Source: Streptomyces filamentosus (GTDB lineage Bacteria; Actinomycetota; Actinomycetes; Streptomycetales; Streptomycetaceae). Taken from it: 64,000 bases of DNA. Made by a program: the position numbers and the translations under genes. The notes beneath the pieces are model-generated. The model had not been told where the DNA came from. It did not search any database and worked only from the letters and a program-made list of their open reading frames with translations. Where the stretch lies: positions 2,108,001 through 2,172,000 of the forward strand of contig NZ_BNBE01000001.1 of NCBI RefSeq assembly GCF_014654895.1, read 5' to 3'. Shown here piece after piece: positions 48,977-57,792 of the stretch; the first letter of the stretch is position 1; each line of letters opens with the position of its first letter.

Positions 48977-50077
48977 ATGTCCGACTTCGTACCGGGCCTC
49001 GAAGGAGTCGTCGCGTTCGAGACCGAGATCGCCGAGCCCGACAAGGAAGGCGGCGCGCTGCGCTACCGCGGGGTCGACATCGAGGACCTCGTGGGTCACG
49101 TCTCCTTCGGCAACGTGTGGGGTCTGCTCGTCGACGGCGCCTTCAACCCGGGCCTGCCGGCCGCCGAGCCCTTCCCGATCCCGGTGCACTCCGGCGACAT
49201 CCGGGTCGACGTGCAGTCCGCGCTCGCCATGCTCGCGCCGGTCTGGGGCCTCAAACCGCTCCTCGACATCTCCGCCGAGCAGGCCCGCGACGACCTGGCG
49301 CGCGCCGCCGTCATGGCCCTGTCGTACGTCGCGCAGTCGGCGCGCGGCCAGGGGCTGCCGATGGTGCCGCAGAGCGAGATCGACAAGGCCGACTCGGTCG
49401 TCGAGCGGTTCATGGTCCGCTGGCGCGGCGAGCCGGACCCGAAGCACGTCAAGGCCGTCGACGCCTACTGGACCTCGGCCGCCGAGCACGGCATGAACGC
49501 CTCCACCTTCACCGCCCGCGTCATCGCCTCCACCGGCGCCGACGTGGCCGCCTCGCTCTCCGGCGCGGTCGGCGCGATGTCCGGCCCGCTGCACGGCGGC
49601 GCGCCCTCCCGCGTCCTCGGCATGATCGAGGAGATCGAGCGGACCGGCGACGCCGTCGCGTACGTCAAGCAGGCCCTCGACAAGGGCGAGCGCCTGATGG
49701 GCTTCGGCCACCGCGTCTACCGCGCCGAGGACCCGCGCGCCCGCGTGCTGCGCCGCACCGCGAAGGAGCTGGACGCGCCGCGCTACGAGGTGGCCGCCGC
49801 GCTGGAGAAGGCCGCCCTGGAGGAGCTGCACAGCCGCCGCCCGGACCGGATCCTCGCGACGAACGTCGAGTTCTGGGCCGCCATCGTGCTGGACTTCGCC
49901 GAGGTCCCGGCGCACATGTTCACGTCGATGTTCAGCTGTGCCCGCACGGCCGGCTGGTCGGCGCACATCCTGGAGCAGAAGCGCACCGGCCGCCTGGTGC
50001 GCCCCTCCGCCCGCTACACGGGCCCCGGCCGCCGGGACCCGCGCGACATCGAGGGCTACGCCGACATCGTCGGCTGA
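48977..50077 (+). CDS. Citrate synthase 2 (citrate synthase-like)
   Basis: A 366-residue enzyme of the small (type I-like) citrate synthase group: GVVAFETEIAEPDKEGGALRYRGVDIEDLVGHVSFGNVWGLLVDG at the N-terminus, the first active-site His in GPLHGGAPSRVL, the second in MGFGHRVYRAEDPRA, and the catalytic Asp segment VEFWAAIVLDFAEVP. It condenses an acyl-CoA (acetyl- or propionyl-) with oxaloacetate; the substrate cannot be told here. The ATG at 48977 has AAGGAG 8 bases upstream. The 3' end overlaps the convergent oxygenase gene by 22 bases. Confidence 0.92.
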   Translation: MSDFVPGLEGVVAFETEIAEPDKEGGALRYRGVDIEDLVGHVSFGNVWGLLVDGAFNPGLPAAEPFPIPVHSGDIRVDVQSALAMLAPVWGLKPLLDISAEQARDDLARAAVMALSYVAQSARGQGLPMVPQSEIDKADSVVERFMVRWRGEPDPKHVKAVDAYWTSAAEHGMNASTFTARVIASTGADVAASLSGAVGAMSGPLHGGAPSRVLGMIEEIERTGDAVAYVKQALDKGERLMGFGHRVYRAEDPRARVLRRTAKELDAPRYEVAAALEKAALEELHSRRPDRILATNVEFWAAIVLDFAEVPAHMFTSMFSCARTAGWSAHILEQKRTGRLVRPSARYTGPGRRDPRDIEGYADIVG

Positions 50078-51126
50078 TCCCGCCGCAGCAGCAGGTCCGC
50101 GTGGTGGCGCGCCGCCACCAGCGGGTGGGCGCGGAGCTTGCCCTTCAGGGCGTTGCGGCCGTACTCGGCGAACAGCGGGTTCGCCGGGTCGGTCGTGACG
50201 CCGGGGGCGGTGGAGGCGTACGGGAAGTCCAGCGGGGCGATCCGGGCGTCGAGCCGCGGGTTGTAGAAGAACGGGACGGAGTAGCGCTCCGTCGCGCCGG
50301 GCGGGGAGACCACCCGGTGGTTGGTGGCGACGAGGTAGCCGTCGGTCGCGACTTCGAGGAGTTCGCCGAGGTTGACGACGAAGGCGCCGGGCAGCGGCGG
50401 CACGTCGTGGAAGTTCCCGTCCTCGCGCTGCACCTGGAGGCCGCCCACCTGGTCCTGGAGGAGCAGGGTGAGGAAGCCGTAGTCCTTGTGGGCGCCGACG
50501 CCCTGGTCGTCGCCCTCGCCGCTGCTGCCGGGGTAGCGGACCAGCTTGAGCTGCGGGTGGGCGCGGGGGCCGAAGATGTCGTCGTAGAAGTCGGGGGCCG
50601 CGCCGATGGAGGCGAGCAGTTCGTGGAGCAGCCGCTCGGCGACGCCGCTCAGCCGGTCGATCCAGTGCAGGGCGGCGGTGCGCAGCCCGGGGAGGGCCTC
50701 GGGCCACTGGTTGGGGCCGTCGAGCCACCAGTACGCGGGCTCCCAGGGGGCGGGGACGCGGGCGGGCAGCTCGGCGCCGATGTCGAGCTGGTCGCGCCAG
50801 TCGCGGGCACCCTGCGTGCGCTCGTCGCCGACCCGGGTGTAGCCGCGGAAGTGCGGCGAGTTCAGGTTGTCGAGGGCGCGCCGGTCCGCCTCGGGCAGGG
50901 CGAAGAAGGCCCGCATGGCGTCGGTGAGGGCCCGGGTCTCGGCCTCGGTCACGCCGTGCCCGACGAGCTGGAAGAAGCCGACGTCGTGGGCGGCGGAGTG
51001 CAGCTGGGCGTGGAGCAGCCGGCGGGCGTCGGGGCCGCGGTCGGCGGCGGAGAGGTCGACGATCGGGAGCTGCGAGGCGTACGAGGAGGAGACGGCGGGG
51101 GTGAGGGTGGGTGCGCTGAGGCTCAT
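50056..51126 (-). CDS. 2-oxoglutarate/Fe(II)-dependent oxygenase (isopenicillin N synthase family)
   Basis: A 356-residue oxygenase. The N-terminal domain starts QLPIVDLSAADRG and HDVGFFQLVGHGV. The Fe(II) facial triad is His and Asp in GAHKDYGFLTLLLQD and the distal His in ATNHRVVSP; the 2-oxoglutarate Arg is in ERYSVPFF (R-x-S). It probably hydroxylates or desaturates a small molecule. A Cys-containing 24-residue leader peptide is encoded 123 bases upstream, hinting at amino-acid or sulfur-linked attenuation. It overlaps the end of citrate synthase by 22 bases. Confidence 0.9.
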   Translation of the reverse strand: MSLSAPTLTPAVSSSYASQLPIVDLSAADRGPDARRLLHAQLHSAAHDVGFFQLVGHGVTEAETRALTDAMRAFFALPEADRRALDNLNSPHFRGYTRVGDERTQGARDWRDQLDIGAELPARVPAPWEPAYWWLDGPNQWPEALPGLRTAALHWIDRLSGVAERLLHELLASIGAAPDFYDDIFGPRAHPQLKLVRYPGSSGEGDDQGVGAHKDYGFLTLLLQDQVGGLQVQREDGNFHDVPPLPGAFVVNLGELLEVATDGYLVATNHRVVSPPGATERYSVPFFYNPRLDARIAPLDFPYASTAPGVTTDPANPLFAEYGRNALKGKLRAHPLVAARHHADLLLRRDQPTMSA

Positions 51127-51249
51127 GGGTGCGTCCGCGGGTGTACGGGTCCCGGGGCGGCCGCCAGGGGTGGGGCGGGGGCCGCGGGTGCCGGTCGACG
51201 GGGGTCGTTGAGGGGACCCTGCGGGGCGTGGAAGGTGGCGCCTCGGGGG

Positions 51250-51324
51250 TCAGGCGGCGCGGCGACAGCTCATGCTCGTGACGCGGACGAAGTCCACGTG
51301 GCGGCGGCGTACGAGCAGGGGCAT
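51250..51324 (-). CDS. Putative Cys-containing leader peptide (24 residues)
   Basis: The ATG at 51324 begins a 24-residue peptide starting MPLLVRRRHVDFVRV, with Cys at position 20 followed by RRAA and TGA. This R-R-H-V-D..R-V..C-R pattern is that of the Streptomyces 'putative leader peptide' family, found upstream of sulfur/cysteine and other genes. TACTCT on the - strand, 7 bases before the ATG, fits a -10 for a leaderless message. The peptide precedes the 2OG-Fe(II) oxygenase gene by 123 bases; stalling at the Cys codon could regulate it. Family assignment is from memory. Confidence 0.65.
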   Translation of the reverse strand: MPLLVRRRHVDFVRVTSMSCRRAA

Positions 51325-51491
51325 GGCACCAGAGTACTGCGGCCTCCCGACTTCGCCTGTGGTCCGCGTCACAGCGGATCGAGGGGGCCCGGGTCTGGTG
51401 GGCGGGGCGTCCGGTACGCGAAGATCGCCGCCTCGCATGTCGAGCACATGCCAATCATCTCGTCGCCGCGTCCCCGCGCAGGAGGATGTCC

Positions 51492-52526
51492 ATGACCACC
51501 CGCAGCCTCACGGCCGCCGCAGCCGTCGCCCTGGCCGCCGCCGGAGCCCTCCTCCCCGCCCCCGGCGCCACCGCCGCCACCGGCCCCGCCGCCCCGCAGG
51601 GCCGGATCTTCATGGTCAACCCCGTGCAGTCCACCGGCGACCAGACCCTCGCCGACCACAAGGACGCGGCGGGCGACGTCCCCGCCTCCGCCTACGCCCT
51701 CGCCCCGCTGCGCAACCTCGACGGCAGCGGCGCCCTGTCCGGGAAGTGGGCCGTCGTCCGCTCCGAGACCGGCAAGCCCGCCACGGTCGCGCAGGCCGCC
51801 TCGTACGACCGCTCCCAGGACGGCTTCGAGCAGGTCATGGCGTACTTCTGGGTCAACGAGGGCCAGGAGTACCTCCAGGGCCTCGGCTTCGGCACCGAGC
51901 TGCCCGGCGCCAACGACCGCGTCCAGCCCGTCCGGCTCAACCAGTGGGGCTCCGACAACTCCTTCTTCACCGACAAGAAGGACGAGATCCGCTTCGGCAA
52001 GGGCGGCGTGGACGACGCCGAGGACGCCGAGGTGATCCTCCACGAGTACGGCCACGCCGTGCACGAGGCCCAGGTCCCCGGCTTCGGCTCCTCCGCCGAG
52101 GCCGGCTCGATCGGCGAGGCCTTCGGCGACTACCTCGCCGTCGCCGTCGGCGACCACGCGGCCCGGAAGTACGGCTGGCCCGTGAAGGCCGAGCAGGCGT
52201 GCGTCGGCGACTGGGACGCCACCTCCTACAGCGCCGCCCCGCACTGCCTGCGCCGCCTCGACGGCACCAAGACCTACGCCGACCGCGAGGGCGAGGTGCA
52301 CGCCGACGGCGAGATCTGGTCCCGCGCCCTCTTCGACATCCGCGGCGCGCTCGGCGCCCGCACCGCCGACCGGATCATCGTCAACGCCCAGTTCGGCTTC
52401 GCCCCCGACACCTCCTTCGAGGCCGCCGCCCGCACCACCGCCGAGACCGCCCGCCGGATGTACGGCGCCGCCGCCGAGGCCGCCGTGCGGGACGCCTTCC
52501 GGGCCCGGGAGATCCCCGGCGTCTGA
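51492..52526 (+). CDS. Secreted zinc metalloprotease (gluzincin type)
   Basis: A 344-residue exported protein: signal MTTRSLTAAAAVALAAAGALL ending near ATAA, followed directly by the protease domain with no long propeptide. The zinc site is HEYGHAVHE (HExxH), with the third ligand Glu in SIGEAFGDYLA, as in thermolysin- and fungalysin-like enzymes. Two Cys near DGDWDA (EQACVGDW and HCLRRL) may form a disulfide. The ATG at 51492 has GGAGG at 51481-51485; a nearer ATG at 51486 abuts the site. Acts outside the cell on proteins or peptides. Confidence 0.88.
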   Translation: MTTRSLTAAAAVALAAAGALLPAPGATAATGPAAPQGRIFMVNPVQSTGDQTLADHKDAAGDVPASAYALAPLRNLDGSGALSGKWAVVRSETGKPATVAQAASYDRSQDGFEQVMAYFWVNEGQEYLQGLGFGTELPGANDRVQPVRLNQWGSDNSFFTDKKDEIRFGKGGVDDAEDAEVILHEYGHAVHEAQVPGFGSSAEAGSIGEAFGDYLAVAVGDHAARKYGWPVKAEQACVGDWDATSYSAAPHCLRRLDGTKTYADREGEVHADGEIWSRALFDIRGALGARTADRIIVNAQFGFAPDTSFEAAARTTAETARRMYGAAAEAAVRDAFRAREIPGV

Positions 52527-52562
52527 CCCGAACTCCCCCGCCCGCCGGGGCCGTACGGCACA

Positions 52563-53537
52563 GTGGAAGGCGTGCTGATCACCGTCGCGGACGTCGAAGC
52601 CGCAGCCTCAAGCCTCACCGGACACGTCGTACGGACCCCGACCCTGCCCAGTCCCGGACTGACCGCGCTCCTCGGCGCCGACGTCACCGTCAAGCTGGAA
52701 CTCCTCCAGCGCACCGGCTCCTTCAAGGCGCGCGGGGCGGTCGCAAAGCTGCTGGCCCTGGACGGGGCCGAGCGGGCGGCGGGGGTCGTCGCCGTCAGCG
52801 GCGGCAACCACGGCATCGCCCTCGCCGTCATGGCGGGGGCGCTCGGCGTGCGGGCGACCGTCGTCATGCCCCGCTCCGCCCCGGCCCGCGCCGTCGACAC
52901 GGCGAAGGCCGCCGGGGCGGAGGTCCTCCTCGCCGACACCATGCCCGGCGCGTTCGCCCTCATGGAGGAGCTGCGGGCGGGCGGCCTCACCCTCGTCCAC
53001 CCCTTCGACGACCCGCTCGTCATCGCCGCCCAGGGCACGGTCGGCCTGGAGCTCGCCGAGGACGCGGGCGAGCTGACCGACGTCCTCGTCAGCATCGGCG
53101 GCGGCGGTCTCGCCGCCGGCGTCGCCGCCGTCCTGCGCGCCCGCCGCCCCGGCGTCCGCGTCTGGGGCGTCGAGACGGAGGGCGCCCGGGCCATGACGGC
53201 GGCCCTCGCCGCGGGCGGGCCGGTGCCGGTCGAGCTGTCCTCCGTGGTGTCCACGCTGAGCGCGCCCACCGTCTCCGCGCTCACCCACGCGCACGTGGCG
53301 GAGCTGGTCGAGGACGTGCTGACGGTCACCGACGCGGAGGCCGTCCAGGGCACCCTGGACCTGGCCGAGCACGCCAAGGTGTGGGCCGAGCCCGCCGCCG
53401 GCTGCCTCCTGCCGGCCGCCCGCCGCGTCCTGGAACGGGTCGGCCCCGGCGCCCGGCTCGGCCTCGTCGTCTGCGGCGGCAACACCACCGTCGCCGACGT
53501 CACCGCCTGGGCGGACCGCTTCGGGCTGCGGACCTGA
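52563..53537 (+). CDS. PLP-dependent serine/threonine dehydratase-like protein
   Basis: A 324-residue fold-type II PLP enzyme: the cofactor Lys is in TGSFKARGAVAK, the substrate loop in SGGNHGIALAV, the glycine-rich phosphate loop in SIGGGGLAAGVAAV, and a conserved C-terminal VVCGGNTTV. It deaminates Ser or Thr to a 2-oxoacid, or belongs to the related racemase group; no regulatory ACT domain is attached, which fits the catabolic form. The GTG start at 52563 is used; a GTG further in is possible. It converges on the TetR gene. Confidence 0.9.
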   Translation: MEGVLITVADVEAAASSLTGHVVRTPTLPSPGLTALLGADVTVKLELLQRTGSFKARGAVAKLLALDGAERAAGVVAVSGGNHGIALAVMAGALGVRATVVMPRSAPARAVDTAKAAGAEVLLADTMPGAFALMEELRAGGLTLVHPFDDPLVIAAQGTVGLELAEDAGELTDVLVSIGGGGLAAGVAAVLRARRPGVRVWGVETEGARAMTAALAAGGPVPVELSSVVSTLSAPTVSALTHAHVAELVEDVLTVTDAEAVQGTLDLAEHAKVWAEPAAGCLLPAARRVLERVGPGARLGLVVCGGNTTVADVTAWADRFGLRT

Positions 53538-53564
53538 CCCTCCCGGCCCCGGGTGCCCCGGCCG

Positions 53565-54149
53565 TCAGTCCTCCGCGAGGGCCTCGTCGATCAGCCGGGA
53601 CCACTGGGCGACCACGCGGTCGCGGCGGGTGGTGTCGTCGGTGAGGAGGGTGGCGAGGCCCAGCCCGCGGGCCATGTCCAGGAGGCCCTGGACGGTCTCG
53701 CGGACACCGGGGCGGGACTCGTCGGCGCCGAGGAGCTCGACCGCGATGCGGTGCGACTCGCGGCCGACCCGGGCCTCCAGCTCGGTGACCCGGGCGCGGA
53801 GCTGCTCCTCGTTCGAGGCCGCCACCCACAGCTGGAGGGCGGCCCGGAAGAGGGGGCCGGTGAAGAGGCCGACGAGGGCGGCGACGGTCTGGGCCCGGTC
53901 GTCGGTGGGCAGCGCCCGCAGCGCCTGCGAGCGCTCCTCCGCCACGTACTCGACCGCCGCCGTGAACAGGTCCTCCCGGGTCGGGAAGTGGTGCTGGGCG
54001 GCGCCCCGCGACACCCCCGCCCGCTCCGCGACGACCGCCACCGTGGAGCCCGCCCAGCCGCGCTCGGCCAGGCAGGCCACGGCGGCCTCCAGGAGCCGCT
54101 GCCGGGTGGCGCGGCTCCTGTCCTGCTTGGGTGCGGTCACAACCGCCAT
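53565..54149 (-). CDS. TetR-family regulator of acyl-CoA metabolism
   Basis: A 194-residue repressor: N-terminal HTH (TRQRLLEAAVACLAERGWAGSTVAVVAERAGVSRGAAQHHFPTREDLF) and a ligand-binding helical domain. The start overlaps the crotonase stop, so it is translated with the crotonase and the CoA ligase as one operon. It probably senses a CoA thioester of the substrate. It could also be the regulator of the 15-bp operators at 3382-16981, but those are 35 kb away and no such site is seen at its own promoter. Confidence 0.9.
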   Translation of the reverse strand: MAVVTAPKQDRSRATRQRLLEAAVACLAERGWAGSTVAVVAERAGVSRGAAQHHFPTREDLFTAAVEYVAEERSQALRALPTDDRAQTVAALVGLFTGPLFRAALQLWVAASNEEQLRARVTELEARVGRESHRIAVELLGADESRPGVRETVQGLLDMARGLGLATLLTDDTTRRDRVVAQWSRLIDEALAED

Positions 54150-54889
54150 TCGGGGTCCCGTCGTTCGAGGAAGGCCGTCATGCCCTCGCGCGCCTCGGCG
54201 GAGGCGAACAGGGTGGCCGATCGCCGGACCAGCTCCTCCGCGTCGCGCTCGAAGGTCTCCAGGACTCTAGCGGTGACCAGCCGTTTAGCCTCGCGCAGCC
54301 CCTGCGGCGAGCCCGCCCGCAGCCCGTCGAGGATCGCGTCGAGCTCGTCGTCGCCGGCCGTGACCAGGCCCATCGCGCGGGCCTCGGGGACGCCGAACCG
54401 CTCGCCCGTCAGGTAGTGGCGGGCCGCCGCGCGCGGCTCCAGGCGCGGCAGCAGCGTCAGCGAGATCACCGCGGGCGCCACCCCGATCCGCACCTCGGTG
54501 AGCGCGAAGTCCGCGCCCTCCCCCGCCACCACCACGTCACAGGCGCCGAGCAGCCCGAGCCCGCCCGCGCGGGCCCTGCCGCCCGCCCTGACGTGCCCGA
54601 CCACCGGCTTCGGCAGCTCCACGACCTGCCGGAGCAGGTCGACGAAGGCGTACGGGCTCGGCGGGGCCTTCAGATCCGCGCCCGCGCTGAAGGTGGAGCC
54701 GGTGTGCGTCAGCACCACCGCCCGCACGGCCGGGTCCTTCCCCGCCCCGGCCAGCGCCTCCGACAGACCGGCGACGAGTCCGGCCGACAGGGCGTTGCGG
54801 GTGGCCGGGGAGTCGAGGGCCAGGGTGACGACCCCGCGTTCCTCGGTGACGGCGATCGGGCCGCCGTCCACGTGCGGTCCGCTGTTCAT
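54137..54889 (-). CDS. Enoyl-CoA hydratase/isomerase (crotonase)
   Basis: A 250-residue crotonase: GVVTLALDSPATRNALSAGLVAGL with the CoA-binding start, the oxyanion hole region STFSAGADLKAPP, and GGRARAGGLGLLGACDVVVAGEGADFALTEVRIGVAPA, where the second Glu of classical hydratases is replaced by a shorter/other residue. It hydrates or isomerises an enoyl-CoA. It sits between a CoA ligase (37 bases upstream) and the TetR gene (overlapping), in one operon. Confidence 0.9.
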   Translation of the reverse strand: MNSGPHVDGGPIAVTEERGVVTLALDSPATRNALSAGLVAGLSEALAGAGKDPAVRAVVLTHTGSTFSAGADLKAPPSPYAFVDLLRQVVELPKPVVGHVRAGGRARAGGLGLLGACDVVVAGEGADFALTEVRIGVAPAVISLTLLPRLEPRAAARHYLTGERFGVPEARAMGLVTAGDDELDAILDGLRAGSPQGLREAKRLVTARVLETFERDAEELVRRSATLFASAEAREGMTAFLERRDPEWRL

Positions 54890-54925
54890 GCGTGGTCCCC
54901 CGCTCTGTCGTCCATGTGCCGTTCC

Positions 54926-56500
54926 TCAGCTCTCTCGCAGCTCGCGCCGCAGGATCTTTCCGGAGGCGGCCCGGGGCACCGCGTCGATGAACTCGACGGC
55001 CCGGACCTTCTTGTACGGGGACACCCGGGCGGCCACGTGCGCCATGACGTCCTCGGCGGTGAGGCCGGGCGCGTCCGGCCGGCGCACCACGTACGCCTTG
55101 GGGACCTCCGCGCCGTCGGCGTCCGTCACCCCGATGACGGCGGCGTCGGCGACGCCCTCGTGGGTGAGGAGCAGGGCCTCCAGCTCGGCCGGGGCCACCT
55201 GGAAGCCCTTGTACTTGATCAGTTCCTTCACCCGGTCGACGACGTACAGCCAGCCGTCCCCGTCGACCCGCCCGACGTCGCCCGTGTGGACCCAGCCGTC
55301 CGCGTCGATCATGGCGGCGGTGGCGTCGGGCCGCCCCAGGTACCCCTTCATGACCTGCGGGCCCCGGATGGCGATCTCGCCCTCCTCGCCGGGGGCGGCG
55401 TCCTTCGACGGGTCGTCCAGGGAGAGGATCCGCAGCTCGGTGGAGGGCAGCAGCCTGCCCACCGTGCCGGGCGGCGGGTCCGCCACGTCGAGCGGGGTGA
55501 CGTGGGTGCCCGGCGACAGCTCCGTCATGCCGTACGCCTGCCGCACCGGGGGCAGTCCGAGCCGGGCCGAGCACGCCTCCGCGAGGGCGGCGTCGAGCGG
55601 GGCGGCGGCGGAGACGACGTACTCCAGCGACGACAGGTCGTAGTCGGCGACGGTCGGGTGCTTGGCGAGCGCGAGGACGATCGGCGGAGCCACGTACAGG
55701 CCGTTGATGCGGTGCTTCTGGATCGCGCCGAGGAAGGCGTCGAGCTCGAAGCGCGGCAGGACGACGACGGTGGCGCCCTGCCGCAGCGGCGCGTTCATCA
55801 GGGCGGTGAGGCCGTAGATGTGGAAGAAGGGGAGCACGGCGAGGATGCGGTCCCCGGGGCCCATCGGGATGAACGGCTCCAGCTGCGCCAGGTTGGTGGC
55901 GATGGAGGCGTGGGTGAGCATCACGCCCTTGGGGACGCCGGTGGTGCCGGAGGAGTACGGGAGGGCGGCGACGTCCTCGCCGGGGTCGAAGTCGATCTCC
56001 GGCTCGGGGGCGGTCGAGCCGAGGAACGCCTGGAGCGAGCGGACGCCCGCCCCCTCGGGGGCCGCGTCGCAGACGAATATCTCCCGTACGCCGCCCGCGA
56101 GTTCGGCGGCGGCACGGGCGGCGGGCAGCAGCGGCGAGACGGTCACGATCCAGCGGGCGGCCGAGTCCCGCAGCTGCTTGGCGAACTCCTCGGGGGTGGC
56201 GAGCGGGTGGACGGTGGTGACGGAGGCGCCGGCGCGGGTGGCGGCGTAGAAGGCGACCGGGAACAGCACCGTGTTGGGGCTGTGCAGCGCGAGCACGTCG
56301 CCCTTGCGCACCCCGGCCTCGTCGAGCCCGGCCGCCACCCGCCGGTGGAAGGCGTCGACCTGGCCGTACGACAGCGACAGCTCTCCGGTCCCGTCGATCA
56401 GCGCGGGCGCGTCCCCGAAGGCGGCGGCGCCGCCGAGGACGGCGTCGTGGATGGGGAGGGACAGGGTGGAAACCGGCTCGTACGCGCTGTGGAACACCAT
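54926..56500 (-). CDS. Acyl-CoA synthetase (4-coumarate:CoA ligase type)
   Basis: A 524-residue AMP-forming ligase: P-loop YSSGTTGVPKGVMLTHAS, aromatic substrate pocket segment, A5 QAYGMTELSPG, A7 GWVHTGDVGRVDGDG, A8 VDRVKELIKYKGFQVAPAELE, and the catalytic Lys in PRAASGKILRREL. It resembles plant-type 4CL and bacterial fatty acid or aryl acid ligases. The start MVFHSAYEPV (56500) is preceded by AGGGGG; an upstream in-frame ATG gives a basic, non-family N-terminus. First gene of an operon with crotonase and TetR. Confidence 0.92.
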   Translation of the reverse strand: MVFHSAYEPVSTLSLPIHDAVLGGAAAFGDAPALIDGTGELSLSYGQVDAFHRRVAAGLDEAGVRKGDVLALHSPNTVLFPVAFYAATRAGASVTTVHPLATPEEFAKQLRDSAARWIVTVSPLLPAARAAAELAGGVREIFVCDAAPEGAGVRSLQAFLGSTAPEPEIDFDPGEDVAALPYSSGTTGVPKGVMLTHASIATNLAQLEPFIPMGPGDRILAVLPFFHIYGLTALMNAPLRQGATVVVLPRFELDAFLGAIQKHRINGLYVAPPIVLALAKHPTVADYDLSSLEYVVSAAAPLDAALAEACSARLGLPPVRQAYGMTELSPGTHVTPLDVADPPPGTVGRLLPSTELRILSLDDPSKDAAPGEEGEIAIRGPQVMKGYLGRPDATAAMIDADGWVHTGDVGRVDGDGWLYVVDRVKELIKYKGFQVAPAELEALLLTHEGVADAAVIGVTDADGAEVPKAYVVRRPDAPGLTAEDVMAHVAARVSPYKKVRAVEFIDAVPRAASGKILRRELRES

Positions 56501-56581
56501 GCGTGGCCCCCTGGAGAGGTGGAAGGTGGTCGCCAGGATCGCTGCTGCGGGCACTGCTTGGGGAGACCTTGGCAGCCGCCT

Positions 56582-56614
56582 TCGAAACAATCAAGCGTGC
56601 ATGCATGGTTTAGC
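56582..56614. promoter_or_regulatory. A+T-rich promoter island upstream of the CoA ligase operon
   Basis: An AT-rich stretch, unusual in this genome, contains ATGCATGCA-type symmetry and CAAGCGTGCATG just upstream of the ligase gene. It is a candidate TetR operator/promoter; the dyad is imperfect. Confidence 0.35.
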
Positions 56615-56692
56615 CGGGGGGTCCGGGCTCCGGAGGGAAGACACGGCTCCGGAGGGACGGCCCGGCTCCGGCGGGAAGACCCGGGCCCAGGC

Positions 56693-56766
56693 GGCCGGGG
56701 CTCACCGGAAGGCGGGCGGGAGCTCGGACGGCCGGGGCTCACCGGAAGGCCGGCCGGAGTTCCGAC
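56693..56766. repeat. 37-bp tandem duplication at the end of the AraC gene
   Basis: Copy A (56693-56729) and copy B (56730-56766) differ at four positions. Copy B contains the stop and last ~9 codons of the AraC-type gene; copy A lies just beyond. Upstream of it (56620-56685) are three ~20-bp GGCTCCGGAGGGAAGAC-like units. Confidence 0.75.
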
Positions 56767-57677
56767 GGGCGGGTGTCGTGGACCCGCTTCAGGGCGGCGC
56801 TCAGCGCGAAGGGCGTGCGGTAGCCGACCTGGCGGGCGACCGCCGCGACCGTGGCGTCGGTACGGGCCAGCAGGTCGGCGGCCAGCGCCAGCCGCCAGTC
56901 CGTGAGGTACGCCATCGGCGGGCGCCCCACCAGCGCGGTGAAGCGGCGGGCCAGGGTCGCCCGGGAGACCCCGGCCTCCGCCGCCAGGGCGTCCACCGTC
57001 CACGGCCGCTCGGGCCGGTCGTGGATCAGCCGCAGCGCCCGGCCCGCCACCGGGTCGCCCAGCGCCCGGTACCAGCCGGGCGGACCGGCCTCCGGGCGGT
57101 CGAACCACTCGCGCAGGGTCGACAGCAGCAGGAGGTCCAGCAGGCGGTCCAGCACGGCCTGCTGGCCCGGCGCGTCCCGGCCGGTCTCCACGGCGGCCAG
57201 CTCCAGGACCGGGTCCGGCGCGTCGCGCGGGACCAGCAGGACGTGCGGCAGGGCGCCGAGCAGCCGCTCCGAGACCCGGCCGGTGGCCTGGTAGGAGGCG
57301 GTGAGCAGCACGGTCGGGCCGTCCTCGCTGTTGCCGCAGGTGCGCAGGCCCAGGACGACGTCCTCGCCGATGTCGCGGCCGTCGGCCGTCGTGCAGCGGT
57401 CGGGGTGGACGACGAAGAGCGGCGGGAAGGCGGCGCACGGGTCGTCCGCGATCGAGAACGGCGCGGGCCCCGTCACGACCGCCACGTCCCCGGCACCGAG
57501 CCGCACCGGCGCCGCGCCGTCCTCCGGCACGATCCAGCCGTCCCCGCGCAGCAGCGTCACCAGGGTCAGCGCACCCTCGTCGGCGAAGCGCACCGCCCAC
57601 GGCGGCTCCAGCAGGTTCCGGCCGAACAGGGCGCCGCAGGAACGGACTTCCTGGAGGAGGCTGGTGAGCGGGTCCAT
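56739..57677 (-). CDS. AraC-family regulator with cupin domain
   Basis: A 312-residue regulator. Residues ~1-190 form a cupin_6-type sensor domain (AVRFADEGALTLVTLLRGDGWIVPEDG, LGAGDVAVVTGPAPFSIADDP); residues ~210-310 hold the AraC HTH pair (WTVDALAAEAGVSRATLARRFTALVGRPPMAYLTDWRLALAADLL, VAAVARQVGYRTPFALSAALKRVH). It is divergent from the NmrA-family gene, the usual target of such regulators in actinomycetes. Its 3' end lies in a tandem duplication. Confidence 0.9.
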   Translation of the reverse strand: MDPLTSLLQEVRSCGALFGRNLLEPPWAVRFADEGALTLVTLLRGDGWIVPEDGAAPVRLGAGDVAVVTGPAPFSIADDPCAAFPPLFVVHPDRCTTADGRDIGEDVVLGLRTCGNSEDGPTVLLTASYQATGRVSERLLGALPHVLLVPRDAPDPVLELAAVETGRDAPGQQAVLDRLLDLLLLSTLREWFDRPEAGPPGWYRALGDPVAGRALRLIHDRPERPWTVDALAAEAGVSRATLARRFTALVGRPPMAYLTDWRLALAADLLARTDATVAAVARQVGYRTPFALSAALKRVHDTRPSELRPAFR

Positions 57678-57792
57678 GGGGCCAGTCTAGGAAGGGCCGT
57701 GCGGGGGCGGGCGTCCGTCGTGAGACGGATGCGCATCCCCCTGAGCTCCTGGACCATTCCGGCGCCCGCCCGCCCCCGGTTTGACTGAACGC

